Part shown: positions 1 through 8,527 of the stretch, one piece after another
Position numbering within the stretch: position 1 is the first letter of the stretch
How the letters are laid out: each line of letters opens with the position of its first letter
Assembly: GCA_020636745.1 (NCBI GenBank)
Contig: JACJXH010000004.1
Location: forward strand, 248,001-312,000
Origin: Lentimicrobiaceae bacterium
GTDB lineage: Bacteria; Bacteroidota; Bacteroidia; Bacteroidales; Lentimicrobiaceae
DNA: 64,000 bases
Direction: 5' to 3'
Notes under the pieces: model-generated
Databases searched by the model: none
What the model was told of the DNA's origin: nothing
Seen by the model: only the letters and a program-made list of their open reading frames with translations
Program-made: the position numbers and the translations under genes

Positions 1-296
1 CCATTGGCCATCATACGTTTCACCACAGAATAATCAGTATAACTGGTAAGCGCAACAATTTTCAATTCAGGAAACAGGGCTTTTATCTCTTTGCACAGGT
101 CTAACCCGTTGGCATCAGGCAGGTTAATATCGAGAAGCAAAACATCGGGTGAGCAGCGGCCAATGACAGCAAATACATCGCGGCCAGTATAGGCTACATC
201 ACAAACAATAGCTACCTGCGACTCATCAATGAGTTTGCGCAAGCCCTCTACAACCATTTTGTGGTCGTCAACTATAACAACTTTAATTTGCTTCAT
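1..296 (-). CDS. NarL/FixJ-type response regulator, receiver domain (truncated by window edge)
   Basis: The gene starts with ATG at 296 and runs off the left edge, leaving about 98 codons. The reading frame gives a receiver domain: acidic pair D10-D11 after a hydrophobic strand, the phospho-acceptor D56 in LLLDINLPDA, and a conserved Thr/Ser and later region near ALTSYTDYS. The DNA-binding domain lies outside the window, so the NarL/LuxR output type is inferred from the partner kinase, which is of the HisKA_3 class. It starts 9 bases after the kinase stop codon on the same strand, so the two are almost certainly one operon and one two-component system. The signal and target genes are unknown. 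Confidence 0.9.
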   Translation of the reverse strand, partial: MKQIKVVIVDDHKMVVEGLRKLIDESQVAIVCDVAYTGRDVFAVIGRCSPDVLLLDINLPDANGLDLCKEIKALFPELKIVALTSYTDYSVVKRMMAN

Positions 297-305
297 AATG
301 CCATC

Positions 306-2222
306 TTATACCATAAAACTCACACTTACTTCAGTTCCCTTACCCGGCGCAGATACAATGTCCACGGTTCCTCTGAACATTTCGGCCCGGTTTCGGATAT
401 TAGTCAGCCCGTTTCCCGTTCCTGCAATTTCAGGATTAAAACCTTTGCCATTATCCTGAACTGTTAGGGTTACAGAATCACGCTGCTGCACCAACTGTAC
501 ATTAATCACATCAGCTGACGAGTGTTTCAGGGCATTGTTTACCAATTCATGAATGGTGCGGTAAATCATGACTTCAAGCCGGGGTTCCAGCCTGCTTTCC
601 TCGCCAAAGAAATGAAATTTCAGATGGGGAACATGGCTACAAAAATCATTAAGGGCAACCTTAAGCCCGTATCGCGACAGCGATTCCGGCATCATGTTAT
701 GAGCAACACGCCTGAGCTCCTGCATTGATTCATCCAGCAAACTTACCACCCTGTTAAATTTAAGCACATCATCTCCATCAAGCATCACCCCGTTTTTTAC
801 ATCAAACAGATTAAGTTTTACAGCCGATAACATTCCCCCCAGCCCATCGTGCAAATCGCGGGCCAGTCGGCTCCGCTCAGCCGTTTCGCCATCAAGCACC
901 GATTGTGTGGCAATAGTTAGCTTTTCCTGCTCAAGATGTTTCACCTTCTGCTCAGCCAGTAAACGGCGTTGCTTTATACTTTTTTGCCGTAGCATCAGCA
1001 ACAAAATTACAATCAGAAAAACCAAACTGCCTGACAAAATAGCAATCCATTGCAATTTCTGCCTGTTTTTCAGATTGTTGATAAGGAGTTCTTTCTTTTC
1101 ACTCTCATATTTAACTTCCATTTCCGATATTTTATCCCTGAACTCCACCTCCTGTGCTTCATTTTTTAGCTTTACATAGGCTGCATAAAACTTTAGCGCA
1201 TTCTTTTTGTCGCCGGCATGAATGCTTAAGGTAGTAAGCAAATCGTAATGATAAATCATGTCTGATTTATTTGAAGTATCTGCAAGTGCATATGCTTCAT
1301 AAGCCACTTCACGGGCTTTTGCGAAGTTACTGTGCTTCATATAATAATCAGCAAGTAAGCGCAGGGCTTCCGCTTTAAGGTAGTCGTTACTGGTTTGGAT
1401 GCTTATTTCATAAGCTTCCTGAGCATATTTCAATGCTACAGCATCATCGTTCATTCCCAGGGCAGCACTTCCGGCACGCACCAGGCAAGCTCCGGTAAAA
1501 AACGGGTCTTTCAATTGCCTGAAAACATCAACAGCCTCTTTGCCATAAATAAAAGCATCGCCATATTGCTTGCGCGACGAAAAGCTCAGGCAAAGGTTGA
1601 TGAGACTGATTCCTCTCGACCGGTCAACCGGAAGCCGGTACTGAATTTCAAGCGCCTTTTTCATGTATTCATCATGCTTGTTGTTATTGCCCATTTCATT
1701 ATAAATGGCACCCATATTGGCCAGCGTCTGTGCAATCCTGAAATCATCCTTTCGCTCCGTATAATAATCAAGCACTTTCTGGAGCTTTGCCAAAGCCTCC
1801 TCAAACCTGAAGGTGAGCCTGCAGGCCGTACTTATATTACATAACTGATTCATGGTGGCATCTGTATTCCCTGCTTCTGTGTATTTTTTATAAGACTCGG
1901 TAAAATAATAACCGGCACTATCAGCCATCCCTCTTGACAAATACAAAGAGCCAAGATTTGCATATGCACCACCTTCCCAGTTTTTGTTTTTTGATTTTTT
2001 GCCAAAGTCGAGCTGTTGCATGGCTACTTTATATGCTTTCTGCTGATCATTACTTTCATAATAATCATACAGGTTATTATACACCTTGAACTTAGCTTCT
2101 CCTCTTTTCAGTTTAATCTCCTTCTGCAGAGAATCTGCATAATTGTCTGAAAAAACATTAACCGGGAATAAAAGAAAAAAGCAAATCCCAAACAGTCCAG
2201 TCATCCACCTGACACTTATCAT
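306..2222 (-). CDS. TPR-containing sensor histidine kinase, NarL-partner class
   Basis: The 638-residue protein has an N-terminal hydrophobic segment (about 7-26, signal or anchor), a long extracytoplasmic helical region of TPR-like repeats (about 40-345), a membrane segment at about 391-411, a short coiled coil, a HisKA_3 dimerisation domain with phospho-acceptor H458 in RDLHDGLGG, and a HATPase domain with N-box N563 and DNGKG at about 590. This layout is common in Bacteroidota kinases that pair with NarL-type regulators, and such a regulator follows 9 bases downstream. An in-frame TTG lies at 2231, but ATG at 2222 is preferred because it directly precedes the signal-like segment. The ligand sensed by the TPR region cannot be read from the sequence. 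Confidence 0.92.
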   Translation of the reverse strand: MISVRWMTGLFGICFFLLFPVNVFSDNYADSLQKEIKLKRGEAKFKVYNNLYDYYESNDQQKAYKVAMQQLDFGKKSKNKNWEGGAYANLGSLYLSRGMADSAGYYFTESYKKYTEAGNTDATMNQLCNISTACRLTFRFEEALAKLQKVLDYYTERKDDFRIAQTLANMGAIYNEMGNNNKHDEYMKKALEIQYRLPVDRSRGISLINLCLSFSSRKQYGDAFIYGKEAVDVFRQLKDPFFTGACLVRAGSAALGMNDDAVALKYAQEAYEISIQTSNDYLKAEALRLLADYYMKHSNFAKAREVAYEAYALADTSNKSDMIYHYDLLTTLSIHAGDKKNALKFYAAYVKLKNEAQEVEFRDKISEMEVKYESEKKELLINNLKNRQKLQWIAILSGSLVFLIVILLLMLRQKSIKQRRLLAEQKVKHLEQEKLTIATQSVLDGETAERSRLARDLHDGLGGMLSAVKLNLFDVKNGVMLDGDDVLKFNRVVSLLDESMQELRRVAHNMMPESLSRYGLKVALNDFCSHVPHLKFHFFGEESRLEPRLEVMIYRTIHELVNNALKHSSADVINVQLVQQRDSVTLTVQDNGKGFNPEIAGTGNGLTNIRNRAEMFRGTVDIVSAPGKGTEVSVSFMV

Positions 2223-2318
2223 AAGGTACAAAAATTAATTAAACCCAAACTTTTATCATGTGAGCTTTTCAACAAATAGATTTCATGCAAATGTATTAAT
2301 CAATTGATTCAATCAAAA

Positions 2319-2334
2319 ACCCCCAAAAGGGGGT
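2319..2334. repeat. Perfect G/C-box hairpin between divergent genes
   Basis: ACCCCC-AAAA-GGGGGT forms a perfect 6-bp stem with a 4-base loop. It sits 23 bases upstream of the -7 element of the lipoprotein gene and about 100 bases upstream of the divergent kinase gene. There is no clean T-run beyond it, so an operator is as likely as a terminator. Confidence 0.45.
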
Positions 2335-2356
2335 ATTTTACCTTAGCAGGCTGCTT

Positions 2357-2364
2357 TAGTTTTG
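2357..2364 (+). promoter_or_regulatory. Bacteroidota -7 element (TAGTTTTG)
   Basis: TAGTTTTG matches the TAnnTTTG consensus and lies 29 bases before the ATG at 2394. It rules out the more upstream in-frame ATG at 2304 as the start. No clear -33 TTTG is seen. Confidence 0.55.
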
Positions 2365-2393
2365 CCGCAGTTTCAACTCAAAAAAAACAAACC

Positions 2394-3839
2394 ATGAAAA
2401 AATTATCTGCAATCATCGCCATGTTCATTACAGTGATCATGTTTACAACTTCCTGCACGAAAGAAGACGACAAACCTACCCTGAGCAGCGAAAAACAAAT
2501 CTCAGGCATTGTATTCAATCAATTTACTCCAGCGGTGGTAGCAAGTATAGACCAGAATAACAAAACCGCCACTGCAAGCATTCCTGCAAACAGCAATATT
2601 ACAGCTCTTGTTCCTACCATTACAGTTTCAAACGGCGCAACCATCAACCCGGCTTCAGGCACAGTGGTAGATTTTACATTGCCGGTAATATTTACCGTAA
2701 CAGCTGAGGATGGCAGCACCACCGCATATACGGTTAGTGTTACCCTTGAAGGAGGAGGAATGGGCTCGGAAACCCTTAGCGGCGGAATGTCGGCAAACCG
2801 CACGCTTGTCAACCGAAACGATGGAATTGACTATATTATTGACGGATATTTTTACATAGAAGGCAATGCTCTGCTAACAATAGAGCCAGGCGTTAAAATA
2901 GCATTTACCAGTGTAAACAGCGGCATTAGTGTTGGTGAAAATGCCGGACTCAAAATGGCGGGAACAGCTCAAAATCCCATCGTACTCACCGGCCCTGTTA
3001 ACAATCAGAACAAAGGTTCATGGGACGGGGTAAGTATATATTCAGCCCGCAGCGATAATCAATTTGAATATGTGCAGTTCATCAATGGCGGCAGCAACAG
3101 TGATTGGGCTGTAGTGGTTCTTTATTACAATGCAAAACTTAAAATGAACCATTGCATGATGGATGGTTCCCTGGGCAGTGGAGTCATGACCACAGACTTA
3201 TCGCAAAAAATCACCAGTTTTGACAACAACACTATCAAAAATTGTGACAAATATCCGCTGGTAATCTCAGACCTGGCTCAATGCAGTGTTTTGAATGAAA
3301 CAACCCAACTCACCCTTAATTCCAAACCTGTGGTTTGGGTAAACGGCCTGAACATGACAGAAGATTTCACATTGAATAAAACCACGGTACCCTATGCCTT
3401 TGAGAATAGTTTTTACCTGGAAAATAACCTGACCATTGGCAAAGGGGTGCAATTGCTATTCAGTGCCGACTGCTGGATAAATGTAATAAATTCAGGCAGA
3501 ATTCAGGTGAATGGAACCGCTGCAGAGCCAGTGCTTTTCTCAAAACTAAACGCCAGTGCCTCTAACTGGGAAGGGCTATACATCTCCAACGATAAAGACA
3601 ACACCCTTAATTATTGTACCATTGAATATGCTGGCTCAAACAGTTCATTTAAATGCAATATCGTACTTGAATATAGCTCCAAACTAATCATGAGCAATGT
3701 AACAATTGACAATTCGAGATATTACGGAATAGGGCTTCACGACGACAGCATGATAACACATACCAATGTTACTTTCTCGGGCAACCCTTCAGGTAACGTT
3801 TACAATTTTGACACAGACGAAGTAAGCAGTGGGTTATAG
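2394..3839 (+). CDS. Surface lipoprotein with DUF5018-like and right-handed beta-helix regions
   Basis: The 481-residue product begins with a lipoprotein signal ending TTSC (Cys21), so it should be lipid-anchored in the envelope. Residues about 30-120 resemble the Ig-like DUF5018 type of Bacteroidota cell-surface proteins (IPANSNITALVPTITVS, FTVTAEDGSTTAYTV). The remainder has short repeated strands rich in N, G, T and S (ENNLTIGKGVQL, LTIEPGVKIAF, IQVNGTAAEPVLFS), typical of a parallel beta-helix as in polysaccharide-binding or lyase-like proteins. No catalytic residues could be assigned. The start follows a -7 element. It is monocistronic, with a hairpin terminator soon after the stop. The substrate is unknown; a glycan is the likeliest guess. 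Confidence 0.8.
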   Translation: MKKLSAIIAMFITVIMFTTSCTKEDDKPTLSSEKQISGIVFNQFTPAVVASIDQNNKTATASIPANSNITALVPTITVSNGATINPASGTVVDFTLPVIFTVTAEDGSTTAYTVSVTLEGGGMGSETLSGGMSANRTLVNRNDGIDYIIDGYFYIEGNALLTIEPGVKIAFTSVNSGISVGENAGLKMAGTAQNPIVLTGPVNNQNKGSWDGVSIYSARSDNQFEYVQFINGGSNSDWAVVVLYYNAKLKMNHCMMDGSLGSGVMTTDLSQKITSFDNNTIKNCDKYPLVISDLAQCSVLNETTQLTLNSKPVVWVNGLNMTEDFTLNKTTVPYAFENSFYLENNLTIGKGVQLLFSADCWINVINSGRIQVNGTAAEPVLFSKLNASASNWEGLYISNDKDNTLNYCTIEYAGSNSSFKCNIVLEYSSKLIMSNVTIDNSRYYGIGLHDDSMITHTNVTFSGNPSGNVYNFDTDEVSSGL

Positions 3840-3882
3840 TGTGTGGTTTCCTTATCCGTGAAGGAACAGTTACACGGAAACT

Positions 3883-3921
3883 AACCGGACAACGGCTTTA
3901 CAGCCTGTTTCCGGTTTTTTT
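3883..3921 (+). terminator. Rho-independent terminator of the beta-helix lipoprotein gene
   Basis: AACCGG and GGCT pair with AGCC and CCGGTT around a TTAC loop, with an imperfect middle, followed by a run of seven T. It starts 44 bases after the stop codon. Confidence 0.7.
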
Positions 3922-4131
3922 ATTAGCCAATATTCACCTTAGTTCACACAGATGAAACCCGATTTTTACCGATATACAAGGCAGCCTGTAGTTTAACACC
4001 TTTGAAAACACAACAATCCACTGAAGAACAATTTAAACCAAGGGTTCATCTGATAAAAAAGGCACTGAAATGCTGAAAAAAAAGATCATGACTCAATTCT
4101 GAAAAACAGAAACAACCATTGAAACCTGCAT

Positions 4132-4172
4132 AAACAAATAAGGCAGGGTTTTGAGCCCTCCCTTATTTGTTT
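4132..4172 (-). terminator. Terminator of the rfbB operon, possibly bidirectional
   Basis: A 12-base inverted repeat (AAACAAATAAGG / CCTTATTTGTTT) flanks a GC-rich centre (CAGGG...GCCCTC). It begins 36 bases past the rfbB stop. The T-rich arms can serve both strands. Confidence 0.6.
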
Positions 4173-4207
4173 ACAATAATTGATAATGAGAAAGATAAAA
4201 GCAGGCA

Positions 4208-5263
4208 TTAACTCCTGTTCTCATACTGATCCTCATAATATTTCTGGTAGTCGCCTGATGTAATATTGTTCATCCATGATTCATTGGCCAGATACCAATC
4301 AACAGTAGCTTCAAAACCTTCAGTAAATTTAATGGAGGGCTCCCACCCCAGTTCATTTTTAATCTTGGTGGCATCAATGGCATAACGCAGGTCGTGACCG
4401 GCGCGGTCCTTTACGTAAGTAATCAGTTTGGCCGATTCTCCTTCGGCCCGGCCCAGTTTGCGATCCATAATTTCACAAAGCTTCTGAATGAGTTTAATAT
4501 TCTGCCACTCATTATTTCCGCCAATGTTATAGGTTTCACCTTCAACTCCCTGATGAAAAATCAGATCAATTGCTTTGGCATGATCCTCCACGTAAAGCCA
4601 GTCGCGTACATTTTCGCCCTTACCATAAACCGGAAGAGGTTTATTATTTCGGATATTGTTAATAAACAGCGGCACCAGCTTTTCGGGAAACTGGAAAGGC
4701 CCGTAATTATTTGAGCAATTAGACAGCACTACCGGCAGGTGATAAGTATGAAAATAGGCTCTTACCAGATGATCGCTGCTTGCTTTGCTGGCCGAGTAGG
4801 GACTCCTGGGATCGTAAGGTGTGGTCTCCTGAAACTTGCCTTCATCACCCAATGAGCCATACACTTCATCGGTTGAAATATGATAAAAGCGCTTATCCGC
4901 CAGGCTGTCTTTCCATATTGCCCGGGCTGCATTCAGCAGGTTAACCGTACCCACAATATTCGTCATAATAAACTCCATCGGATTGGAGATTGACCTGTCG
5001 ACATGCGATTCAGCTGCCAGATGAATCACACCTTCAAAGCGATATTTTTCAAACAATTGCATAATCCAGCCACCATCGGTAATATCACCTTTTTCGAAAG
5101 TATAATTAGGCGATTTTTCGATATCAGTCAGGTTTGCCAGATTACCGGCATAGGTCAACTTATCAAGATTCACAATTTTGTAATCAGGATATTTATGGAC
5201 AAATAATCTTACGACATGCGAGCCAATAAAGCCTGCGCCACCGGTTATCAGGATGGTTTTCAT
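4208..5263 (-). CDS. rfbB: dTDP-glucose 4,6-dehydratase
   Basis: RfbB/RmlB converts dTDP-glucose to dTDP-4-keto-6-deoxyglucose, the second step of dTDP-rhamnose and related deoxysugar synthesis in the cytoplasm. The 351-residue length is normal. Visible features are the Rossmann motif GGAGFIGSH (8-16), the T131-D132-E133 active-site triplet in STDEVYGSL, and the YxxxK pair Y156/K160 in YSASK. It is last in a minus-strand run after galE (33 bases between) and the WbpD-like gene, suggesting one nucleotide-sugar operon. The other rml genes (A, C, D) are absent from this window, so the final sugar cannot be named. Confidence 0.95.
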   Translation of the reverse strand: MKTILITGGAGFIGSHVVRLFVHKYPDYKIVNLDKLTYAGNLANLTDIEKSPNYTFEKGDITDGGWIMQLFEKYRFEGVIHLAAESHVDRSISNPMEFIMTNIVGTVNLLNAARAIWKDSLADKRFYHISTDEVYGSLGDEGKFQETTPYDPRSPYSASKASSDHLVRAYFHTYHLPVVLSNCSNNYGPFQFPEKLVPLFINNIRNNKPLPVYGKGENVRDWLYVEDHAKAIDLIFHQGVEGETYNIGGNNEWQNIKLIQKLCEIMDRKLGRAEGESAKLITYVKDRAGHDLRYAIDATKIKNELGWEPSIKFTEGFEATVDWYLANESWMNNITSGDYQKYYEDQYENRS

Positions 5264-5296
5264 AGGGTTAGCTTCTGATGATGAATATATTGATTG

Positions 5297-6313
5297 TTAT
5301 TTACTTGCGAGTTTTTGCTCCCATTTCCAGGCAGAGCTCATCATTTCGTCGAGGCTTTTAAGTGCTTTCCAGCCAAGTTCGGCATTGGCAAAAGAGGTGT
5401 CGGCCCACACCTGTTCCACATCACCCGGCCTGCGACCGACTATTTTATAATTCAGCTTCACACCACTTACTTTTTCGAATGAATGAATCACTTCAAGTAC
5501 GCTGAATCCGTTACCTGTTCCCAGATTAAAAATTTCAAAATCCGATTTACCTTTCAGGCTAATCATCCGGTTGACTGCCACCACATGAGCTTTAGCCAAA
5601 TCAACCACATGAATATAATCGCGAACAGCGGTGCCATCAGGTGTATTATAATCAGAACCAAAAACACTAAGCGACTGCCGCAATCCAATTGCTGTTTGCG
5701 TAATAAACGGAACCAGGTTATTGGGAACGCCAAGCGGCAGTTCACCAATCAGGGCCGACTCATGGGCCCCTATCGGGTTGAAATAACGTAAAGCAATGGT
5801 TTTCAAGTCATATGCATCGATCGCAAAACGAATTATCTGCTCCGACATTTGTTTGGTATTGCCATAAGGCGACCAGGCCTCCTTCACGGGTGATGTTTCC
5901 TTTACAGGAAGTTCATCTGGCTGACCATAAACCGTGCAGGAAGAAGAAAAAACCAGATTTTTCAATCCGTTATCTTTCATGCCCTGCAAAATATTTATGA
6001 GAGAGTCGATATTATTGCGATAATATTTGAGCGGCTCAGCCATTGATTCTCCGACCGCTTTATAGGCTGCAAAATGAATAATCCCATCCAAATCAGTATG
6101 AGATTTAAAAAATGCGGCAGTTTGTTCGCGATCAACCAGGTCGAACTGATGAAACTCAGGTTTAACACCTGTAATTTCGGCAATCCGGTCAACCACATCG
6201 GCCTGTGAATTTGACAAATTATCGATAATCACAACTTCAAAACCCTGGTTCTGCAGTTCAACAACTGTATGAGAGCCAATGTATCCTGTACCTCCGGTAA
6301 CTAAAATCTTCAT
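5297..6313 (-). CDS. galE: UDP-glucose 4-epimerase
   Basis: GalE interconverts UDP-glucose and UDP-galactose, often with the N-acetyl forms, using bound NAD. The 338 residues show GGTGYIGSH (7-15), SSSCTVYG around S124 and the catalytic YxxxK as Y150-GNT-K154. The C-terminal region contains the conserved YNIG-like IFNLGTGNGFSV and RRPGDVEQVWAD motifs of the family. It lies between the WbpD-like acetyltransferase (18 bases upstream) and rfbB, so it probably feeds surface glycan synthesis rather than only galactose catabolism. Confidence 0.95.
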   Translation of the reverse strand: MKILVTGGTGYIGSHTVVELQNQGFEVVIIDNLSNSQADVVDRIAEITGVKPEFHQFDLVDREQTAAFFKSHTDLDGIIHFAAYKAVGESMAEPLKYYRNNIDSLINILQGMKDNGLKNLVFSSSCTVYGQPDELPVKETSPVKEAWSPYGNTKQMSEQIIRFAIDAYDLKTIALRYFNPIGAHESALIGELPLGVPNNLVPFITQTAIGLRQSLSVFGSDYNTPDGTAVRDYIHVVDLAKAHVVAVNRMISLKGKSDFEIFNLGTGNGFSVLEVIHSFEKVSGVKLNYKIVGRRPGDVEQVWADTSFANAELGWKALKSLDEMMSSAWKWEQKLASK

Positions 6314-6331
6314 AAAAAAAAGAGTTTACGC

Positions 6332-6913
6332 TTATAATAAAACTTTTCTGACACTGCCTCCTGAAAGGCTGTATCTCTGATGACTTTCCGGGCAAACAGC
6401 AATTCCCGACTCATCGAAATTCAGGCGGTGACCATATTCGCTCATCCAGCCAACCTGTCGGGCCGGATTTCCCAGCACAAGCGCATAGGCAGGTACTGTA
6501 CGGGTTACCACGGCTCCTGCCCCGATAAAAGCAAATTCACCTATATCGTGTCCACAAACAATGGTAGCATTCGCGCCAATTGAAGCACCACGCCTGACAA
6601 TTGTCTGAGCATATTGTCCTCGGCGCACTACGGCGCTCCTCGGATTTGTAACATTGGTAAAGACCATGGATGGTCCTAAAAAAACGTCATCTTCACAAAT
6701 AACGCCGGTGTAGATGGAAACATTGTTCTGAACTTTAACATTATTGCCCAAAACAACACCCGGCGACACTACCACATTTTGCCCCAAATTACAGTTTTCA
6801 CCTATTTTACAATTATTCATAATATGAGAAAAATGCCAGATTTTTGTGCCATTGCCTATTTCGCAACCCTCATCAATAAAGGCAGTTTCGTGCCTGAAAA
6901 AATTATTTTCCAT
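6332..6913 (-). CDS. WbpD/WlbB-like UDP-aminosugar N-acetyltransferase
   Basis: The 193-residue protein is a left-handed beta-helix acyltransferase with many hexapeptide turns (IGNGTKIWHFSHI, IGENCNLGQNV, VKVQNNVSIYTGV, GANATIVCGHDIG). The spacing and the C-terminal NPARQVGWMSEYG are typical of WbpD/WlbB, which acetylates the 3-amino group of UDP-GlcNAc(3NH2)A using acetyl-CoA to make a diacetylated uronic acid for O-antigen. It heads the galE-rfbB run. The partner aminotransferase gene lies just upstream but behind a terminator. An exact substrate is inferred from family resemblance only. Confidence 0.85.
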   Translation of the reverse strand: MENNFFRHETAFIDEGCEIGNGTKIWHFSHIMNNCKIGENCNLGQNVVVSPGVVLGNNVKVQNNVSIYTGVICEDDVFLGPSMVFTNVTNPRSAVVRRGQYAQTIVRRGASIGANATIVCGHDIGEFAFIGAGAVVTRTVPAYALVLGNPARQVGWMSEYGHRLNFDESGIAVCPESHQRYSLSGGSVRKVLL

Positions 6914-7035
6914 GTTAAATATTTAATACGGGAGAACTTAGCTATTTTGAAAAACTACAAACCAGTGCCAAGGAAAACAGCCTGAAGCCCGGTTTATTAA
7001 TGGTCAAATATAGCATTATGTCACCTGCCAGCAAT

Positions 7036-7067
7036 AAAAAAGAGGCCGAAAATGATTCCGGCCTCTT
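7036..7067 (-). terminator. Terminator of the WbpE-like aminotransferase gene
   Basis: On the minus strand AAGAGGCCG pairs with CGGCCTCTT across a 10-base loop, followed directly by a T-run. It separates the aminotransferase transcript from the acetyltransferase-galE-rfbB genes. Confidence 0.85.
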
Positions 7068-7088
7068 AAAAATATGACAATCATTAAA

Positions 7089-8219
7089 CTATGCGTTTAC
7101 AAACTCAAGTACAGAAGAAGTGATATGAGCCAGTTGTTCTTCATCGAGTTCGGTATGCATCGGCAATGAAATAACAGTGCGGCATAAATGTTCAGTTACA
7201 GGAAAATCGCCTTCCCTGTACCTTGGATCGAGATAAGCTTTCTGCATATGCAAAGGAACCGGATAATAAATCATAGCCGGAACATCTTTTTTTGAAAGGA
7301 ATTCCTGCAGGGCATTGCGGTCAATTCCTTCGGTTACCAGTGTGTACTGGTGAAAAACATGAGTTGACTTAGCAAATCTTTCAGGGGTTTTCAGTTTGGG
7401 ATTATTGGCAAAAGCCTTATCGTAAAAAGCAGCAGCACGGTTGCGGGCTTCGGCATATTCGTCGAGACGAGCCAGCTTAACTTTAAGAATAGCAGCCTGA
7501 ATGCTGTCGAGGCGGCTGTTTACACCAATATAATCATGGTAATACCTTACTGTCATTCCATGATTTACCACAACACGCAACTGTTTTGCCAACTCATCAT
7601 CATTGGTAAAAATAGCGCCACCATCACCATAGCAGCCCAGGTTCTTACTCGGGAAAAACGAAGTGCATCCCACATGACCAATGGTACCGGCTTTTTTGCG
7701 CGTGCCATCGGCAAAAATATAGTCAGCTCCGATAGCCTGACAAGTATCTTCAATCACAAACAGATTAAACTCTCTGGCAATTTCAAGCATCGCATCCATA
7801 TCGGCACACTGGCCAAAAAGATGAACAGGAACAATGGCTTTGGTTTTGGGTGTAATGGCCTTGCGAACCGATTCAGGATCAATATTAAAGGTTCCGGGAT
7901 CAACATCCACTACCACAGGGGTAAAACCCAAAAGAGCAATGACTTCGGCAGTTGCAATAAAAGTAAAATTGGTTGTAATCACCTCGTCTCCAGGCTTAAT
8001 ACCTAAAGCCATCATAGCCACCTGAAGTGCATCAGTACCGTTGGCACATGGAATCACATGTTTTACACCAAGGTATGCTTCCAGGTCTTCCTGAAATGAT
8101 TTTACAGCCGGGCCGTTGATAAAAGCGGTCGAATTGATAACATCGCTGATTGCCTGATCAATTTCAGGCTTGATTTTTTCATATTGACCCTTTAGGTCAA
8201 CCATTGCAATTTTGTTCAT
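7089..8219 (-). CDS. DegT/DnrJ/EryC1 sugar aminotransferase, WbpE/WlbC-like
   Basis: This PLP enzyme of 376 residues has the fold-type I signatures of nucleotide-sugar aminotransferases: Schiff-base lysine K192 in SFFPSKNLGCYGDGGA, the cofactor Asp D158 in IEDTCQ, and ANGTDAL near residue 60. The FFPSKNLGCYGDGG motif is that of WbpE, which transfers an amino group from glutamate to the 3-keto group of UDP-GlcNAcA. The WbpD-like acetyltransferase 175 bases downstream supports that pathway. The dehydrogenases that should precede it (WbpA, WbpB) are not in the window. It has its own -7 element and terminator, so it is expressed alone. Confidence 0.9.
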   Translation of the reverse strand: MNKIAMVDLKGQYEKIKPEIDQAISDVINSTAFINGPAVKSFQEDLEAYLGVKHVIPCANGTDALQVAMMALGIKPGDEVITTNFTFIATAEVIALLGFTPVVVDVDPGTFNIDPESVRKAITPKTKAIVPVHLFGQCADMDAMLEIAREFNLFVIEDTCQAIGADYIFADGTRKKAGTIGHVGCTSFFPSKNLGCYGDGGAIFTNDDELAKQLRVVVNHGMTVRYYHDYIGVNSRLDSIQAAILKVKLARLDEYAEARNRAAAFYDKAFANNPKLKTPERFAKSTHVFHQYTLVTEGIDRNALQEFLSKKDVPAMIYYPVPLHMQKAYLDPRYREGDFPVTEHLCRTVISLPMHTELDEEQLAHITSSVLEFVNA

Positions 8220-8306
8220 TTACAACAATTTTTAATGCAACTAATTGATTTATTGTATATTTACAGAATCTCTTGTTTTTTAATTAACAATAGAAATTCA
8301 GGTGCG

Positions 8307-8314
8307 CAAAGATA
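8307..8314 (-). promoter_or_regulatory. Bacteroidota -7 element (TATCTTTG) of the aminotransferase gene
   Basis: Read on the minus strand, TATCTTTG exactly matches TAnnTTTG, giving a leader of about 80 bases before ATG at 8219. Confidence 0.55.
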
Positions 8315-8447
8315 CAATTAATCGTTTGGGATGTATAACTTATTGTTTGCAACAAAAAAAATATCTGGCTCTGGCCGGCTTCATTCTTAAAAATTCAGAA
8401 AATGAGTGACTGTTCGTCAGTGATTATTCTTCATTCCATAATATATT

Positions 8448-8455
8448 TATCTTTG
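8448..8455 (+). promoter_or_regulatory. Bacteroidota -7 element (TATCTTTG) of the OMP-kdtA operon
   Basis: TATCTTTG lies 72 bases before the ATG at 8528. No convincing -33 element is seen. Confidence 0.55.
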
Positions 8456-8527
8456 CTGTAATAAAAAGGAAGCCCAATTCACTACTTCCCTTTTAGTATT
8501 ACACCCGGCTTCCCGAAACTACATCCT

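Larger units (their letters stand above)
3840..4207. other. Intergenic gap with two terminator hairpins
   Basis: This 368-base gap separates the convergent lipoprotein gene and rfbB. It holds one hairpin at each end (listed separately). The middle, about 3925-4130, is A-rich with scattered stops, and I see no gene or RNA in it. Confidence 0.7.
8220..8527. other. Divergent promoter region
   Basis: This 308-base AT-rich gap separates divergent genes and holds one -7 element facing each way (8307-8314 minus, 8448-8455 plus). A weak pairing of AAAAGGAAG (about 8463) with CTTCCCTTTT lies in the plus-strand leader. No other gene is visible. Confidence 0.6.

Noticed and set aside
1395..1844. A 149-codon plus-strand ORF inside the sensor kinase gene
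   Set aside because: It is antisense to the TPR region and has biased, unlikely composition.
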